Source: JAHELQ01 sp964491915
GTDB lineage: Bacteria; Acidobacteriota; Aminicenantia; UBA2199
DNA length: 64,000 bases
NCBI GenBank assembly: GCA_964491915.1
Contig: CAZBHS010000015.1
Location: 1 to 64,000 of the forward strand
Direction of reading: 5' to 3'
Position 1 is the first letter of the stretch. Each line of letters begins with the position of its first letter. Shown piece after piece: positions 17,606-26,631 of this stretch. Under the pieces are notes generated by a model. That model was not told the origin of the DNA. It searched no databases and saw only the letters and a list, made by a program, of their open reading frames with translations. Both the position numbers and the translations under genes were made by a program.

Positions 17606-18817
17606 ATGAATACTTCTGAATTATTTGATGTGGCAATCATTGGGGCCGGTCCCGCCGGTTCGGCCACAGCCCGTTACGCCGCGGAACTGGGATTGAAGGC
17701 AGTGATGTTCGATAAGCAAACCCTACCCCGTTTCAAAGCTTGCGGGGGCGCGTTGTCTTCCCGGAATGTCGCGCTTTTGGGGCAACATGCCCTGGAGGCG
17801 ATTAACTGCGATGTGGATGAATTGAGATTGTACTCCCCTTCGTTCAATAGGTTTTGTTACCGCAGTGTGGAGGGGTATTTTGTGATTCGCGGAGAGTTTG
17901 ATAATGCCATGGTGAAGGATGCCGGGGATGCCGGCGCAATTGTCCGGGAGAATTGTGGTGTCACCGCCATTGAAACGGATACTACCGGGCCTTGCAAAAT
18001 CATTTCAAATTGTGGAATTGTTCACGCGGATTATGTTGTGGTCGCCACTGGTCACGCTTATCAACCGCTTCTCAAAGAACCAGGGATCCCGCGACCCCAG
18101 GAAAAAGAAAAAGATTATATGGCGGCTTGCGTTGTGTCCGAGACGCCAATCGACAATCGAACATTGGCGGAGACCGGACTGGACCGGCATGTGTTGGCAA
18201 TCTTTTTCGGGGCTGTTCCCAATGGCTATGGTTGGGTGTTTGTCAAGGATGGCTATCTGAATATCGGTATTGGGGCCACAGCGGTGTTATTGAAAGGAGT
18301 GGGAGCCATGCAAGCCTACCACTGTTTCCTGGATAATTTGCGGGAGCGGCAGATTATTCCCGGCGACCTCGAGCTCGAGCCTGGAGTGGGGTGTCCGCTT
18401 CCTTTCAAACATACGGCTGAGCGAACCGTCTTCGGCAATGTGTTATTGGTGGGGGACGCGGCCGGATTTGTTAGTCCCTTATCAGGAGAAGGACTCTATT
18501 ACAGTATCAAAGGCGGCCAATTGGCGGCCGAAGCAATCTTCCGCCACAAAGACCAGGGGAAAGCTCTTACTTCATACGAGGATGCCTGGCGGCAGGAATT
18601 TGGGGATGATCTCGATAAATACGGCTATTTTATGCGCAGTCAGATATACAAGAGCACACGCCGCATGGAGTTTGCGGTGGCTTTGGGAAAGAGGGATCCA
18701 CATTTGGCTTTGATCCTGAACAAAATGCTCTTCGGCCTTTACAATTATAAACAAACGCTTGTCCGTTCATTATCGAGATTGCCGATCTCCCTTGTGAAGG
18801 CTCTGTTCAAACGTTAG
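17606..18817 (+). CDS. Geranylgeranyl-reductase-family FAD-dependent oxidoreductase
   Basis: 403 aa. N-terminal Rossmann dinucleotide motif VAIIGAGPAGSATARYAAE, the RFKACGGAL segment typical of the geranylgeranyl reductase family, and the second FAD motif VLLVGDAAGFVSPLSGEGLYYSIKGG near residue 285. Family members reduce isoprenoid chains of lipids, quinones or chlorophyll; the substrate here is unknown. AGGCAGG about 8 nt before the ATG serves as SD. Divergent from clpC, with no isoprenoid genes adjacent. Confidence 0.88.
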   Translation: MNTSELFDVAIIGAGPAGSATARYAAELGLKAVMFDKQTLPRFKACGGALSSRNVALLGQHALEAINCDVDELRLYSPSFNRFCYRSVEGYFVIRGEFDNAMVKDAGDAGAIVRENCGVTAIETDTTGPCKIISNCGIVHADYVVVATGHAYQPLLKEPGIPRPQEKEKDYMAACVVSETPIDNRTLAETGLDRHVLAIFFGAVPNGYGWVFVKDGYLNIGIGATAVLLKGVGAMQAYHCFLDNLRERQIIPGDLELEPGVGCPLPFKHTAERTVFGNVLLVGDAAGFVSPLSGEGLYYSIKGGQLAAEAIFRHKDQGKALTSYEDAWRQEFGDDLDKYGYFMRSQIYKSTRRMEFAVALGKRDPHLALILNKMLFGLYNYKQTLVRSLSRLPISLVKALFKR

Positions 18818-18859
18818 CTTCAAAGGATTATTTCTTGTAAAGCTTTTTGATGAATGTAG

Positions 18860-19273
18860 CTAGAAATATTTACCGAGCCAGACGCGAATCTCGTCCCGGA
18901 CCCGGCGGAAGGAATCTCGAATCATCACCTCGTTGAGTGCTTCTTTTTCCGACCCTCCGGGATCCGGGAAACCTTTGTGAGCGTAGCCTCTGGCTCTGGG
19001 GAATTCCGGGCATTGCATCTTCGCCTCCTGGCAGACGGTGATGACCAGATGAATATCCTCTTCCAGAAGATCTTCAATCTTTCTTGGTGTGTTATCCGGT
19101 AGTTCGATTCCAATCTCCCTCATCGCTGCAACCGCGTGTGACGAAGGCTTTTCGGCTTCTATTCCAGTGCTGAACGCGTGGAAATGCTCGTTAAATCGCT
19201 GGTTTATCAATGCGGCCGCCATCGGCGCTCTGGCTGAATGGTCCCGGCAGATGAAGAGTATATTTTTTTTCAT
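18860..19273 (-). CDS. Arsenate reductase / low-molecular-weight tyrosine phosphatase family protein
   Basis: 137 aa. P-loop CRDHSAR (CX5R) at residues 9-15 supplies the nucleophile, ITVCQEAKMQCPEFP matches the redox Cys region of thioredoxin-coupled ArsC (ITVCDNA..CPVFP), and GFPDPGGSE holds the general-acid Asp. The P-loop differs from the usual ArsC CTGNSCR. No other arsenic gene is near, so another phosphatase role is possible. Confidence 0.85.
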   Translation of the reverse strand: MKKNILFICRDHSARAPMAAALINQRFNEHFHAFSTGIEAEKPSSHAVAAMREIGIELPDNTPRKIEDLLEEDIHLVITVCQEAKMQCPEFPRARGYAHKGFPDPGGSEKEALNEVMIRDSFRRVRDEIRVWLGKYF

Positions 19274-19339
19274 TGTCTGTTCTAATTCTCCATTATAATT
19301 GTAGTGAATTTTAGTTTTTTTAGCAAATAGTTCCCCAGG

Positions 19340-19480
19340 CTATTTCCCTTTTTTTAGTACAAACGGGGTCCGGTAGCCGTCCGCCGCCAGTTCGAAGCAC
19401 GACTCGTCTGTGGCGCAGCCAATGTCCAGAAGCGCTCGATGCTCTCTCGCGAGGCTTTGCCGGTATTGGCAAGAAAACCG
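19340..19480 (-). pseudogene. Possible remnant of a SAM-dependent methyltransferase
   Basis: In one minus-strand frame the DNA reads RALLDIGCATDESCFELAAD then GYR and soon a stop; LDIGCxTxE..FELA..GYR is methyltransferase motif I. No start and no further methyltransferase sequence follow, and the upstream part continues better in another frame, so this would be a decayed fragment. It is short and may be chance. Confidence 0.3.
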
Positions 19481-19541
19481 GAGAACGGTGGACTTTGGTG
19501 GGCAAAGCGGACCCAGCGGACGGATTTGAGGAAGATGTTGC

Positions 19542-19563
19542 GGGGCACGATGGGTCGTGCCCC
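19542..19563. other. Intergenic GC-rich hairpin
   Basis: Perfect 9-bp stem GGGGCACGA / TCGTGCCCC with loop TGGG, ten bases beyond the end of the M20 peptidase gene. It lacks a T tract, so a role in 3'-end formation is uncertain. Confidence 0.6.
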
Positions 19564-19572
19564 GGGTTGATT

Positions 19573-20652
19573 TTATTCTTCAGCGGAGATGCGGAGGATT
19601 TCGAGTACCATATCGAGGGCTTTCTCCATGTCCGAGATGTGGATGTGCTCCTGGCAGGAATGCTCCAATTGGGCGCCGATTCCCACCACCGCCATTTCGA
19701 TTCCCATATTGTTGTAGATGGAGGCATCGGTGAATCCGGTGATGAAGGTTGTTTCGGCATTGATTCCCACCTTCTTCAAGGCGCGTTTGGAGACATTCAC
19801 GGTTTCCGAATCTTCCGGGATATCGACTGCCTTGCACAGGTTGTCAACTTTTGTTTCGACTGTGGCGCCGGTGGCTTCCACTTGCTCGGTGATGATCTTG
19901 ACCATCTCGTTCGCCAATTCCTGCGCTTTGGGATGGTTCAAGCTGCGGCATTCAGCCAGAAAGCTCGCGGCGTCCGGCACGCCGTTACGAATGAGGCCGC
20001 CGTTGATGACGCCAACATTGGCGGTGGTTTCGTGGTCCAGTCTACCGAGACGCAGTGAAGCGATGGCTTTGGCCGCCGCTACTATGGCGCTGATTCCCTT
20101 CTCCGGCTCCATGCCGGCGTGGGCGGCGCGTCCCTTGATGGTGACGTCGATGGCGAAATAAGAGGGGCCGCCGATTACGATGGTATTCAATGTATCGTTA
20201 TCCAGGAGGTATCCCTTCTTTGCGGTGAGTTTGCTGTAGTCAAGATTTTTGACCCCAAGGAGTCCCACCTCTTCTTGCCGTGATATGGCGATTTCCACCG
20301 GTGGATGGACCTTTGCGATGCGTAGTGCTTCAAGCATCTCCGCGATGCCGGCTTTGTCGTCGGCGCCGAGAATGGTGTCGCCGCTGGAGCGGATCACTCC
20401 ATCTTTGATTACCGGTTTAATTCCTTTGCCGGGCATTACGGTGTCGGCGTGGCACGAAAGCAAAATCGGGTCGGTGTTTTTGGAATTTTTGCCCGGAAGT
20501 TTGGCGATGAGGTTACCGTAATCGTCTTTTTCCGCCTGTGCTCCGATTTTTTCAAATTCCTTGACCAGATAATCGATCATTGCGGCTTCATCACCGGATT
20601 CGCTGTCTATCTGGACCATCTCTAAAAATTGATTGATCATTCGTTCTGACAT
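19573..20652 (-). CDS. M20 family metallopeptidase, PepT-like
   Basis: 359 aa cytoplasmic di-zinc exopeptidase. Zinc-site motifs: LSCHADTV near residue 67, GADDKAGIA near 107 and the catalytic/ligand pair QEEVGLLG near 141; dimerisation domain about 180-290; C-terminal GFTDASIYN and the last ligand His in QEHIHI. Lengths and motifs fit the peptidase-T-like subgroup rather than ArgE or DapE. It starts 10 nt after the asparaginase gene, with AAAGGAGG as SD, so they form an operon for peptide and amide catabolism. Confidence 0.9.
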   Translation of the reverse strand: MSERMINQFLEMVQIDSESGDEAAMIDYLVKEFEKIGAQAEKDDYGNLIAKLPGKNSKNTDPILLSCHADTVMPGKGIKPVIKDGVIRSSGDTILGADDKAGIAEMLEALRIAKVHPPVEIAISRQEEVGLLGVKNLDYSKLTAKKGYLLDNDTLNTIVIGGPSYFAIDVTIKGRAAHAGMEPEKGISAIVAAAKAIASLRLGRLDHETTANVGVINGGLIRNGVPDAASFLAECRSLNHPKAQELANEMVKIITEQVEATGATVETKVDNLCKAVDIPEDSETVNVSKRALKKVGINAETTFITGFTDASIYNNMGIEMAVVGIGAQLEHSCQEHIHISDMEKALDMVLEILRISAEE

Positions 20653-20662
20653 TGTTCCTCCT

Positions 20663-21664
20663 TTAATTTTCAGTCAGTTCTCCCGCCAGGGAGGTGCAAA
20701 AGTTTTTGCGGATGATGGCGGCGTCTTTGTATTGACCCAGTAGAAACATCAATTTGGTGATGCTGGCTTCGAAGGTCATGTCGCCGCTATGGAGCGCTCC
20801 CAACGTGAGGAGTTTGTCGCCCGCTTCGTAGAGTTTCGGATTCATGCGGCCGGATTTTGTCTCGCTCATGATGACTACGAGTTTGCCGTTGCCCAGCCAC
20901 TCTTCCACCCGGCGCAGAAGATTGGAATCATTGAGCGCGATATTGCCTGCGCCGTAAGAGAATATGACGATGGCGCGGATATCGTCCGGCGGTTGAAAGT
21001 AATCGTCGCGGCAACCGGGAAAGGATTTGAAGACGGCGATGGAATTGTCGAACGAGTCGAAGATATGAAACAATCCCGATGAGCGCAGGATGTTGGAGCG
21101 GTAGATGTCCACGTCGATTCCCACCCGAGCCAACAATGGGTAGTTGGGGGAGGTGAAGGCGTCGAAGTGGTCGATGCTGCTTTTTATGGTGCGGTTTCCC
21201 CGCATGAGCTTGTCGTCGAAAAAGATGCACACTTCGTGGATATCCCGGGTGGCCAATTCGATGGAATTGATGAAGTTTGCGCGGGCGTCGGTGCGCAATT
21301 CGCTCAGCGGTTTTTGGGCGCCTGTCATAATCACCGGCACGGGGACGTTCATCAACATATAGGAGAGGGCGGAGGCGGTGTAGGCCAGGGTGTCGGTGCC
21401 GTGAGTGACGACCACTCCGTCGATACTGTCGATGCGGTCCTTGATCAGGTGTCCCAATTGTTTCCAATGGGAGGCGTTGATTTCCGAGCTGTCGATGACA
21501 AATGGGATTTCCACCTGGATGTCCGCGATATCCGACAATTCCGGCACCACACTGGTGAGGCTTTCGTAAAAGAGGTCCGGCTTCAGGATGCCGCTTTTTT
21601 GGTCGCGGATCATACCGATGGTGCCGCCGGTGTGAATGAGGAGTACGTTCGGTTTTGACGACAT
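20663..21664 (-). CDS. ansA: Asparaginase, cytoplasmic AnsA-like
   Basis: 333 aa. The two catalytic Thr motifs are present: IHTGGTIGM near residue 13 and VVTHGTDTLAYTA near 88, with the Lys of GAQKPL nearby. No signal peptide, so the type I (cytoplasmic) enzyme is likelier than the periplasmic type II. It hydrolyses asparagine to aspartate and ammonia. Second-to-last gene of a four-gene minus-strand operon (zinc-ribbon protein, PC4-like protein, asparaginase, peptidase). Confidence 0.92.
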   Translation of the reverse strand: MSSKPNVLLIHTGGTIGMIRDQKSGILKPDLFYESLTSVVPELSDIADIQVEIPFVIDSSEINASHWKQLGHLIKDRIDSIDGVVVTHGTDTLAYTASALSYMLMNVPVPVIMTGAQKPLSELRTDARANFINSIELATRDIHEVCIFFDDKLMRGNRTIKSSIDHFDAFTSPNYPLLARVGIDVDIYRSNILRSSGLFHIFDSFDNSIAVFKSFPGCRDDYFQPPDDIRAIVIFSYGAGNIALNDSNLLRRVEEWLGNGKLVVIMSETKSGRMNPKLYEAGDKLLTLGALHSGDMTFEASITKLMFLLGQYKDAAIIRKNFCTSLAGELTEN

Positions 21665-21677
21665 CTATTGTCCGAGT

Positions 21678-21980
21678 CTACCCCTTCATCGACGGGATAC
21701 CGGAATAGAGTTGCATGACTTTATCGAAATCTTCAAATTTATCGACGTTAAAATGGATTCCTTTTTTGGTGGGTTTCCATTCTCCCGCCTGATCCTGGTA
21801 CCATGTTCTGACATCGATGTACTGCTTGCCCCTGTAATTGGAAAGTGAAAAAATAAGCTTTTGGGTGGCGCCCAATTCCATGAAACCAATACAAAGACTG
21901 TCGTCTGTGTCCTTTACCCATTCGGGGCGATCTAATTCCATTTCCTTTAGAATCTTATCTTTTAATTCTGCAAATTCCAT
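21678..21980 (-). CDS. PC4/p15 (Sub1)-like single-stranded nucleic-acid-binding protein
   Basis: 100 aa. The central part (KLIFSLSNYRGKQYIDVRTW, then EWKPTKKGIHF) is the characteristic PC4 beta-sheet with the conserved KxISLxxYRGKxYIDIRxWY-type block. In eukaryotes PC4/Sub1 binds ssDNA and helps transcription; bacterial forms also bind ssDNA. An N-terminal extension of about 35 residues is unlike the eukaryotic protein. SD AAAGGAG. It ends 13 nt before ansA. Confidence 0.85.
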   Translation of the reverse strand: MEFAELKDKILKEMELDRPEWVKDTDDSLCIGFMELGATQKLIFSLSNYRGKQYIDVRTWYQDQAGEWKPTKKGIHFNVDKFEDFDKVMQLYSGIPSMKG

Positions 21981-22042
21981 TGATAACTCCTTTCACCCGT
22001 TTCCCGGGTTTTATTTCTAGTCAGCTTTATCTGCGGCAGTTA

Positions 22043-22294
22043 TTACTTGTTGCTCTCCAGCGATTTTTCGAAGAGTTCCTGAGCTAGTTCTTTTTTCTTT
22101 TTTTCCAATTCGCTTGCCATCTGGAATCGTTCATCCACTTTCTCTTTCTTGACTTTTTCCTGTTGCAATAGGGAATCGAAGGATTGGAAATTTTTTTTTT
22201 TGCTCTTTGCATGTTGTATAACCGTCTTTTTATCCAGGTCAATCCACAATGCGGCGTGGCACTCGGGGCATTCAATTTCGATTATATTTCCCAT
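22043..22294 (-). CDS. Small zinc-ribbon/coiled-coil protein, unknown function
   Basis: 83 aa. An N-terminal CPEC knuckle (residues 9-12) in a short beta-like segment, then a highly charged Lys/Glu-rich helix to the end. Only one Cys pair is present, so a full zinc ribbon would need a dimer or partner. First gene of the run leading to the PC4-like gene. Confidence 0.55.
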   Translation of the reverse strand: MGNIIEIECPECHAALWIDLDKKTVIQHAKSKKKNFQSFDSLLQQEKVKKEKVDERFQMASELEKKKKELAQELFEKSLESNK

Positions 22295-22361
22295 AGGTGG
22301 ATTTTAATACATAAGTCGCAAAATTTCAATAATATTTAGCACATTCTGCAACAAGATCCCG

Positions 22362-22394
22362 GTTGCCGGGGACTGTCTGTCTCCGGCAACCGGT
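22362..22394. other. Intergenic GC-rich hairpin
   Basis: Stem CGGTTGCCGG / CCGGCAACCG, extended inward by GGAC / GTCT, near the 3' end of the outer-membrane operon. No clear T tract; likely a 3'-end hairpin. Confidence 0.55.
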
Positions 22395-22404
22395 TCTATT
22401 TGAT

Positions 22405-25264
22405 TTAAAAATCGAATCCGATCCAAAAGTTGAAGCCGTAGTACCGGCTATCCGTAAAGTCGGTTTTATAGACCCATTCGAAATGGAAGGGCAGTCCGAA
22501 CAAAAATGTCTGGATCCCGAAGCCATACGAGGAGATGGCGTCCCGCAACTTGAAACCTTCTCCTTTGCGGAACATCCTGAACTCGTCTTCGCCGAACCAT
22601 ATGCCGCCGAGGTCGAAAAAGACGACGCCTCGCACCGGGCCGATGATGCCGATGGGTGTGGCCGCCAGGTCGATCAACGAGAAACGGAATTCCGCATTGA
22701 AGTGGAATCCCTTGTTGCCGATCAACCTCAAGTACGGCGCCGCTCTGATTGTATTGTCGCCCCCCATCCAGAACAATTCGGGATTTGTGCCGCCGGAGGT
22801 GAATCCCCTCAATCGCAACGCCAACAATGTCCGGTTGTCGATACGGAAATATTTGCGGATATCGCCCTCGAATGTATATGCGTCCTGGAACGACGAGCCG
22901 ACGTCGATAAATTTTCGGAAACTGAAATTGAAAGTGTGCCCCATGAGGGGGCCATAATACGTGAAACGGGTGGTCTCGCCGGTAAAGGAGAGGGATAGCG
23001 GTAGGGCGAAACCGTCGAAATATTGGCTATAGGGTAAATCGCCGCCATAATATACGTTGTCGGCGTTGTCCTGTTGTTTGTAGAACGTACCGCTTAAACT
23101 CAGACGATAGGAACGGCTGAGCGGATAGTACAAGCCAAGGGATAGACCAAAGCGCTTTCTCAGCGACCGGAAGCTGATATTGGCGGGATCGATATAGTAT
23201 TGTTTGAGATTCCAGGAGAACAGGTTGGCAAAATACTGGAGGCGGTTTTTCATGTTGACGTAGGAGAGTTGGTATGACTGGAAGCCGTACTGGTTGGCGA
23301 TATACAATCTAAAATTATGATCCCCCATGAGGTCCGAGGCGTTCAGATAGGTATAGCCCAAAAAATCTCCGGTGGTGGAGTAGCCGATGCCCACTGCCGG
23401 AAGACCGTCGATAAAGAATTTTTTAAATGCCTTGTATTTGCCTTTTTCGATTACCTTAAGCTCTTTTTTTTCTTCTTTGGGTTCGACTTCGGCGGTCTCA
23501 TCTTCCACGGTTGCCGCCACCGCCGGTACTCTTGTGCCCAGCGGTTGGGAAATATCTTTTTTATACAACCTGAATGTACTCTTGAAGAATGAGGAGATGA
23601 CTAGACTGTTTTCTTTTTCAGGAATTTCAATGGGGAAAAAGTTGCCGGTTTGCACATCGGTATAGCGCCGGACCTCTTTGGATTCCAGATCCAGGCTGTA
23701 TATATTGTGGGATTCCAGCTCGTCGGAACTGAAATATATTTTTTTATTATCGCTGGAGAACACCGGGGTAATGTCGTTGAACGCGCCGTTTGTCAACCGC
23801 GCCGGTTTGTGCGGCGCATCGAAGGGGGCCTGGTACAGGTTGAAGTACCCATTGCTTTTAGCTGAATAGACAAAACTTTTTCCGTCGTGGGAAATGGTGA
23901 TGGAGCGGATGAACAGCGAGCCGTCCGTATGCTTTTTCACTGTCCCGGTTTCGATATCTATCGAATAGAGGTATGATTTGGAATTTTGAATTCCGGTGAA
24001 ATAGATGGTTTTGTCGTCGGTGGAAAAGTCCGGGGATGTGGGGTCGTTGATATCTTTCAATTTGATCTTTTTTGTGATGGTCGCGTCCAACACATCCATG
24101 ATCACTAAGTAGTTGTCCAATTCTTTGCGGACGAAGAACGCGATATTTTCACTCTTGTTATCCCAGGAGAAGGAGATGCCGTCCGCCGGATTGAATTGAA
24201 CGTTGATGTCGTCGTATTTGGTGGTAAATCCCGGGGTGATGTTCTTGATGATTTTCCCGTCTTTCATGGAGATCAATACAAACTCCAGTTTTCCCCGTGT
24301 GCGGTTTGCCGTCAATACAGCCAGGACTTCGCCGGAGGGGGAAATCTGATGGGAAAACGAATAAATATAAGGGAATTCCGGTCCGATGGCGAAGCTATAA
24401 TCGTCGGGGTTTTCCTTTAGGCGGTATTTTTTGAACCTCTCGCGGGCGTATTTCTGGAATTCGTGATTAAATTCCCGGTCCGAGGTGGAAAATAACTCGT
24501 AGCGGTTCCGCTTGGGATTGATGAGAGAGGTGCCTCTAAAGGAGCGCAGGAGATTTCGTACTCCACGCTGCCCATATTTCTCCTTTATGAAATCAAACAC
24601 CAGGTGGCCGAAGTCATAGGGGGAGCGAGCGGTCCCTCCTGCCACTTGCATCTGCCAGTTCTTCTTCAGCGACGGTATCTGGCCGTTCAATACACTATCC
24701 CGCACTGTCAACAAGCTGAAGCTTTCCCACTCGCCGGTGACAAATTCCGCGAACCCTTCCATGATCCAGGAGGGGGGGGGGGCGCAATGCCAGCGCGCTT
24801 CGCTTGATGCCTTTGTACAATACCGCGTATTCGAAGATATGTCCCAATTCGTGGTGCAATGTACGCAGGAGTTCCTCTGGAGCCCGGTCGCCATGCAAAA
24901 CGACCCGGTGAGCCACCGGTTCGGCGAACGCCTGGACCCCGGGAGGTAGAAAGCCGGGGTAGAGGTTGGTTTGCTCGAAATCGATATGGGTGTTGTAAAA
25001 AATCACGGGGATTTTTTCTTCCGGTTTGGTGTTGAGAAAATCTGAAATCAAGGTAAAATAATGTTCCGCCGCGGCGGCGATAGTTTTGATGAGAGCTTTG
25101 TCTTCGGTATAATAATACACATTGAAATGGTCTGTTTCAATATATTGCCAGTCGAATTTTGTACGTCTGACCTTGTTTTTGCCATAATAAAAATACTGAG
25201 CGCCGATCGTCGAGGAAACGAAGATCAGCGTTATGATGAAAAGGATGGTTTTTTTTATTCTCAT
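22405..25264 (-). CDS. Outer-membrane protein: gluzincin peptidase + TolB-like propeller + BamA-like barrel (frameshifted)
   Basis: Two overlapping frames form one gene. The first (25264 to about 24780) gives a signal peptide (TILFIITLIFVSSTIGA) and a peptidase-MA-like zinc domain with HHELGHIFEY; the second, open down to 22405, continues with WIMEGFAEF, which supplies the third zinc ligand Glu. They meet at an 11-base G run (C on the coding strand); 10 bases would join them into about 950 aa. Downstream are WD40/TolB-like repeats (about 200-520 of the joined protein; ISPSGEVLAV, FSTDDKTIYF, ISHDGKSFVY, FSSDNKKIYF), then an Omp85/surface-antigen-like barrel ending in Phe (FNFWIGFDF). Last gene of a three-gene operon with two lipoproteins. 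Phase variation or a sequencing error are both possible. Confidence 0.8.
24772..24782 (-). other. Poly-G/C tract causing the frameshift
   Basis: Eleven consecutive G on the plus strand. Deleting one base restores the reading frame from RPPP into SWIMEGFAEF. Runs of this length slip in vivo and are also miscounted in sequencing. Confidence 0.85.
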
Positions 25265-25286
25265 GGTTCTATCCTTAGTGTCCCTT

Positions 25287-25922
25287 TTACCTCAACAACA
25301 GATATCTCCTCTGCATAATGTTTTTTCTCGTGACCGAACGGATAAATTTATCGGTTACATTGTTGAAGACGGCGTTGTAGTTGTAATTGTCTTCCAGTCC
25401 CTCGTTGTCTTTGAGCTGGTTCTTTAAGTTGAACGACCGGATCTTGGCTCCAGAATTGGAATCGTATAGATCGATGTCCATCTCGATCGACCAGTTTTTA
25501 ATTTTTACGAAGCTCTTGATTTTATCGCCGAATTTGTTTTTGATTTCTTTGATGACACTGGTCTCTTTTATTTCAACCGCCATGGTGCCGGCGATCAGTA
25601 GGGCATCCGGATGGTTCGTCAGGAATTCTTTGAGATTTTCCGGCTCTTTTACAGTGGTCTCGTCAACCTTCGAGTATTCGACTTTTTTATTGATATATTT
25701 GGCGAAGTCATCCAGGAAGAACTCTTTGGGTAAAACCTGGGGCTTGTATGTGTCGGGAGTGATGGATATATCGAAATCCGTAACCAGAAATTTTTCGTAT
25801 TTGTCCAGATCCACGATCTCGGATTTTTGCACCGGTATTCTAATTTGGATGTGGTTGTCGGAGCAGGAGGCGCTCGTGAGCAGGATGGCTGTTGCAAGTA
25901 TTATCAGGAGTTGATACTTCAT
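25287..25922 (-). CDS. Putative lipoprotein, unknown function
   Basis: 211 aa. Lipoprotein signal peptide with lipobox SASC (Cys20). The rest is soluble mixed alpha/beta with alternating short strands and a Lys-rich middle; the C-terminal part (DLYDSNSGAKIRSFNLKNQL) resembles the way envelope lipoproteins describe beta-strands but I recognise no family. It overlaps the upstream TPR lipoprotein gene by 4 nt (ATGA) and is followed after 22 nt by the large outer-membrane protein, so it probably serves the same envelope assembly. Confidence 0.75.
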   Translation of the reverse strand: MKYQLLIILATAILLTSASCSDNHIQIRIPVQKSEIVDLDKYEKFLVTDFDISITPDTYKPQVLPKEFFLDDFAKYINKKVEYSKVDETTVKEPENLKEFLTNHPDALLIAGTMAVEIKETSVIKEIKNKFGDKIKSFVKIKNWSIEMDIDLYDSNSGAKIRSFNLKNQLKDNEGLEDNYNYNAVFNNVTDKFIRSVTRKNIMQRRYLLLR

Positions 25923-26299
25923 TTTTTCTTCTCCTTTTTCCCTTTCCGTGTTCCTTTGTTTTCATTTTCTTCTTTTTCTTCGCCGTTCATCGTGTCGCCG
26001 GATAAAAAGCGGTCGTAGTTCTTTTTGATGAAAGAATTACCGGGAGAGAGTTTCAGGGCCAATTTGTATTCCTTTTCAGCCTCTTCTTTTTTGCCCATTT
26101 GTTCGAGGGCGATGGCGATGTTGTTATGAAGCGAGCCGTTGTCCGGTTCGTTTTTCAATATTTTTTGCCACCGGAAATAGGCCTCCTGCCAGAGCCCTTC
26201 CCGGGCCATTTTGTTGGCGAAATCGAACTCTTTCTCGTGAGTGGCGCAGGAATTAAAAGAAGCTACGACAATGAGCATAATAATCGCTACGTATTTCAA
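25919..26299 (-). CDS. TPR-repeat lipoprotein
   Basis: About 126 aa. Lipobox NSC after a hydrophobic signal (VAIIMLIVVASFNSC), then about two TPR units (residues 30-105: FANKMAREGLWQEAYFRWQK, LHNNIAIALEQMGKKEEAEK), and a Lys/Glu-rich tail. Start: I prefer TTG at 26299, because GGAGG lies 5 nt before it and it gives MKYVAIIM, alike the next gene's MKYQLLII; the ATG at 26311 has the SD inside its own reading frame. First gene of the outer-membrane operon. Confidence 0.75.
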   Translation of the reverse strand: MKYVAIIMLIVVASFNSCATHEKEFDFANKMAREGLWQEAYFRWQKILKNEPDNGSLHNNIAIALEQMGKKEEAEKEYKLALKLSPGNSFIKKNYDRFLSGDTMNGEEKEENENKGTRKGKKEKKK

Positions 26300-26311
26300 A
26301 TAAACCTCCAT

Positions 26312-26555
26312 ACCTCTAGTTTTTGTATTATACTATTATCATATTGAATCTGTTTTTTTTCAAATTTTTTTTTCATAATCCACATAAGTATAAACAAGCA
26401 AATTCGCTTCCACTAAAATCGACCGTCCTTGTCCTCCTTTGAGGACAGAGCATAGAAGGGTAGTCCCTTTTTTAGAACAAATCCGCCGCTAAAAACTTTC
26501 AAAAATTCTTGAAAAATCACCCGGTCCATTTTTTTCTAATACTCGGTAGAATGAA
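26312..26555. other. Divergent intergenic region
   Basis: Together with the promoter and leader to 26631 this is 320 bp without a gene. It holds a small hairpin GTCCTC-cttt-GAGGAC near 26432 followed by GGG-tagt-CCC and six T. Nothing else is recognisable. Confidence 0.4.
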
Positions 26556-26584
26556 TTGACTTATACGCATTTATTGATTATACT
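26556..26584 (+). promoter_or_regulatory. Strong sigma-70 promoter for the 26.6-33.2 kb operon
   Basis: TTGACT (26556-26561), 17-nt spacer, TATACT (26579-26584); the ATG follows about 47 nt later with SD AGGAGG. Confidence 0.75.
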
Positions 26585-26631
26585 TAGGCTTAAAAATCAA
26601 AAACATAATTGCTTTTACATAGGAGGAAAAA

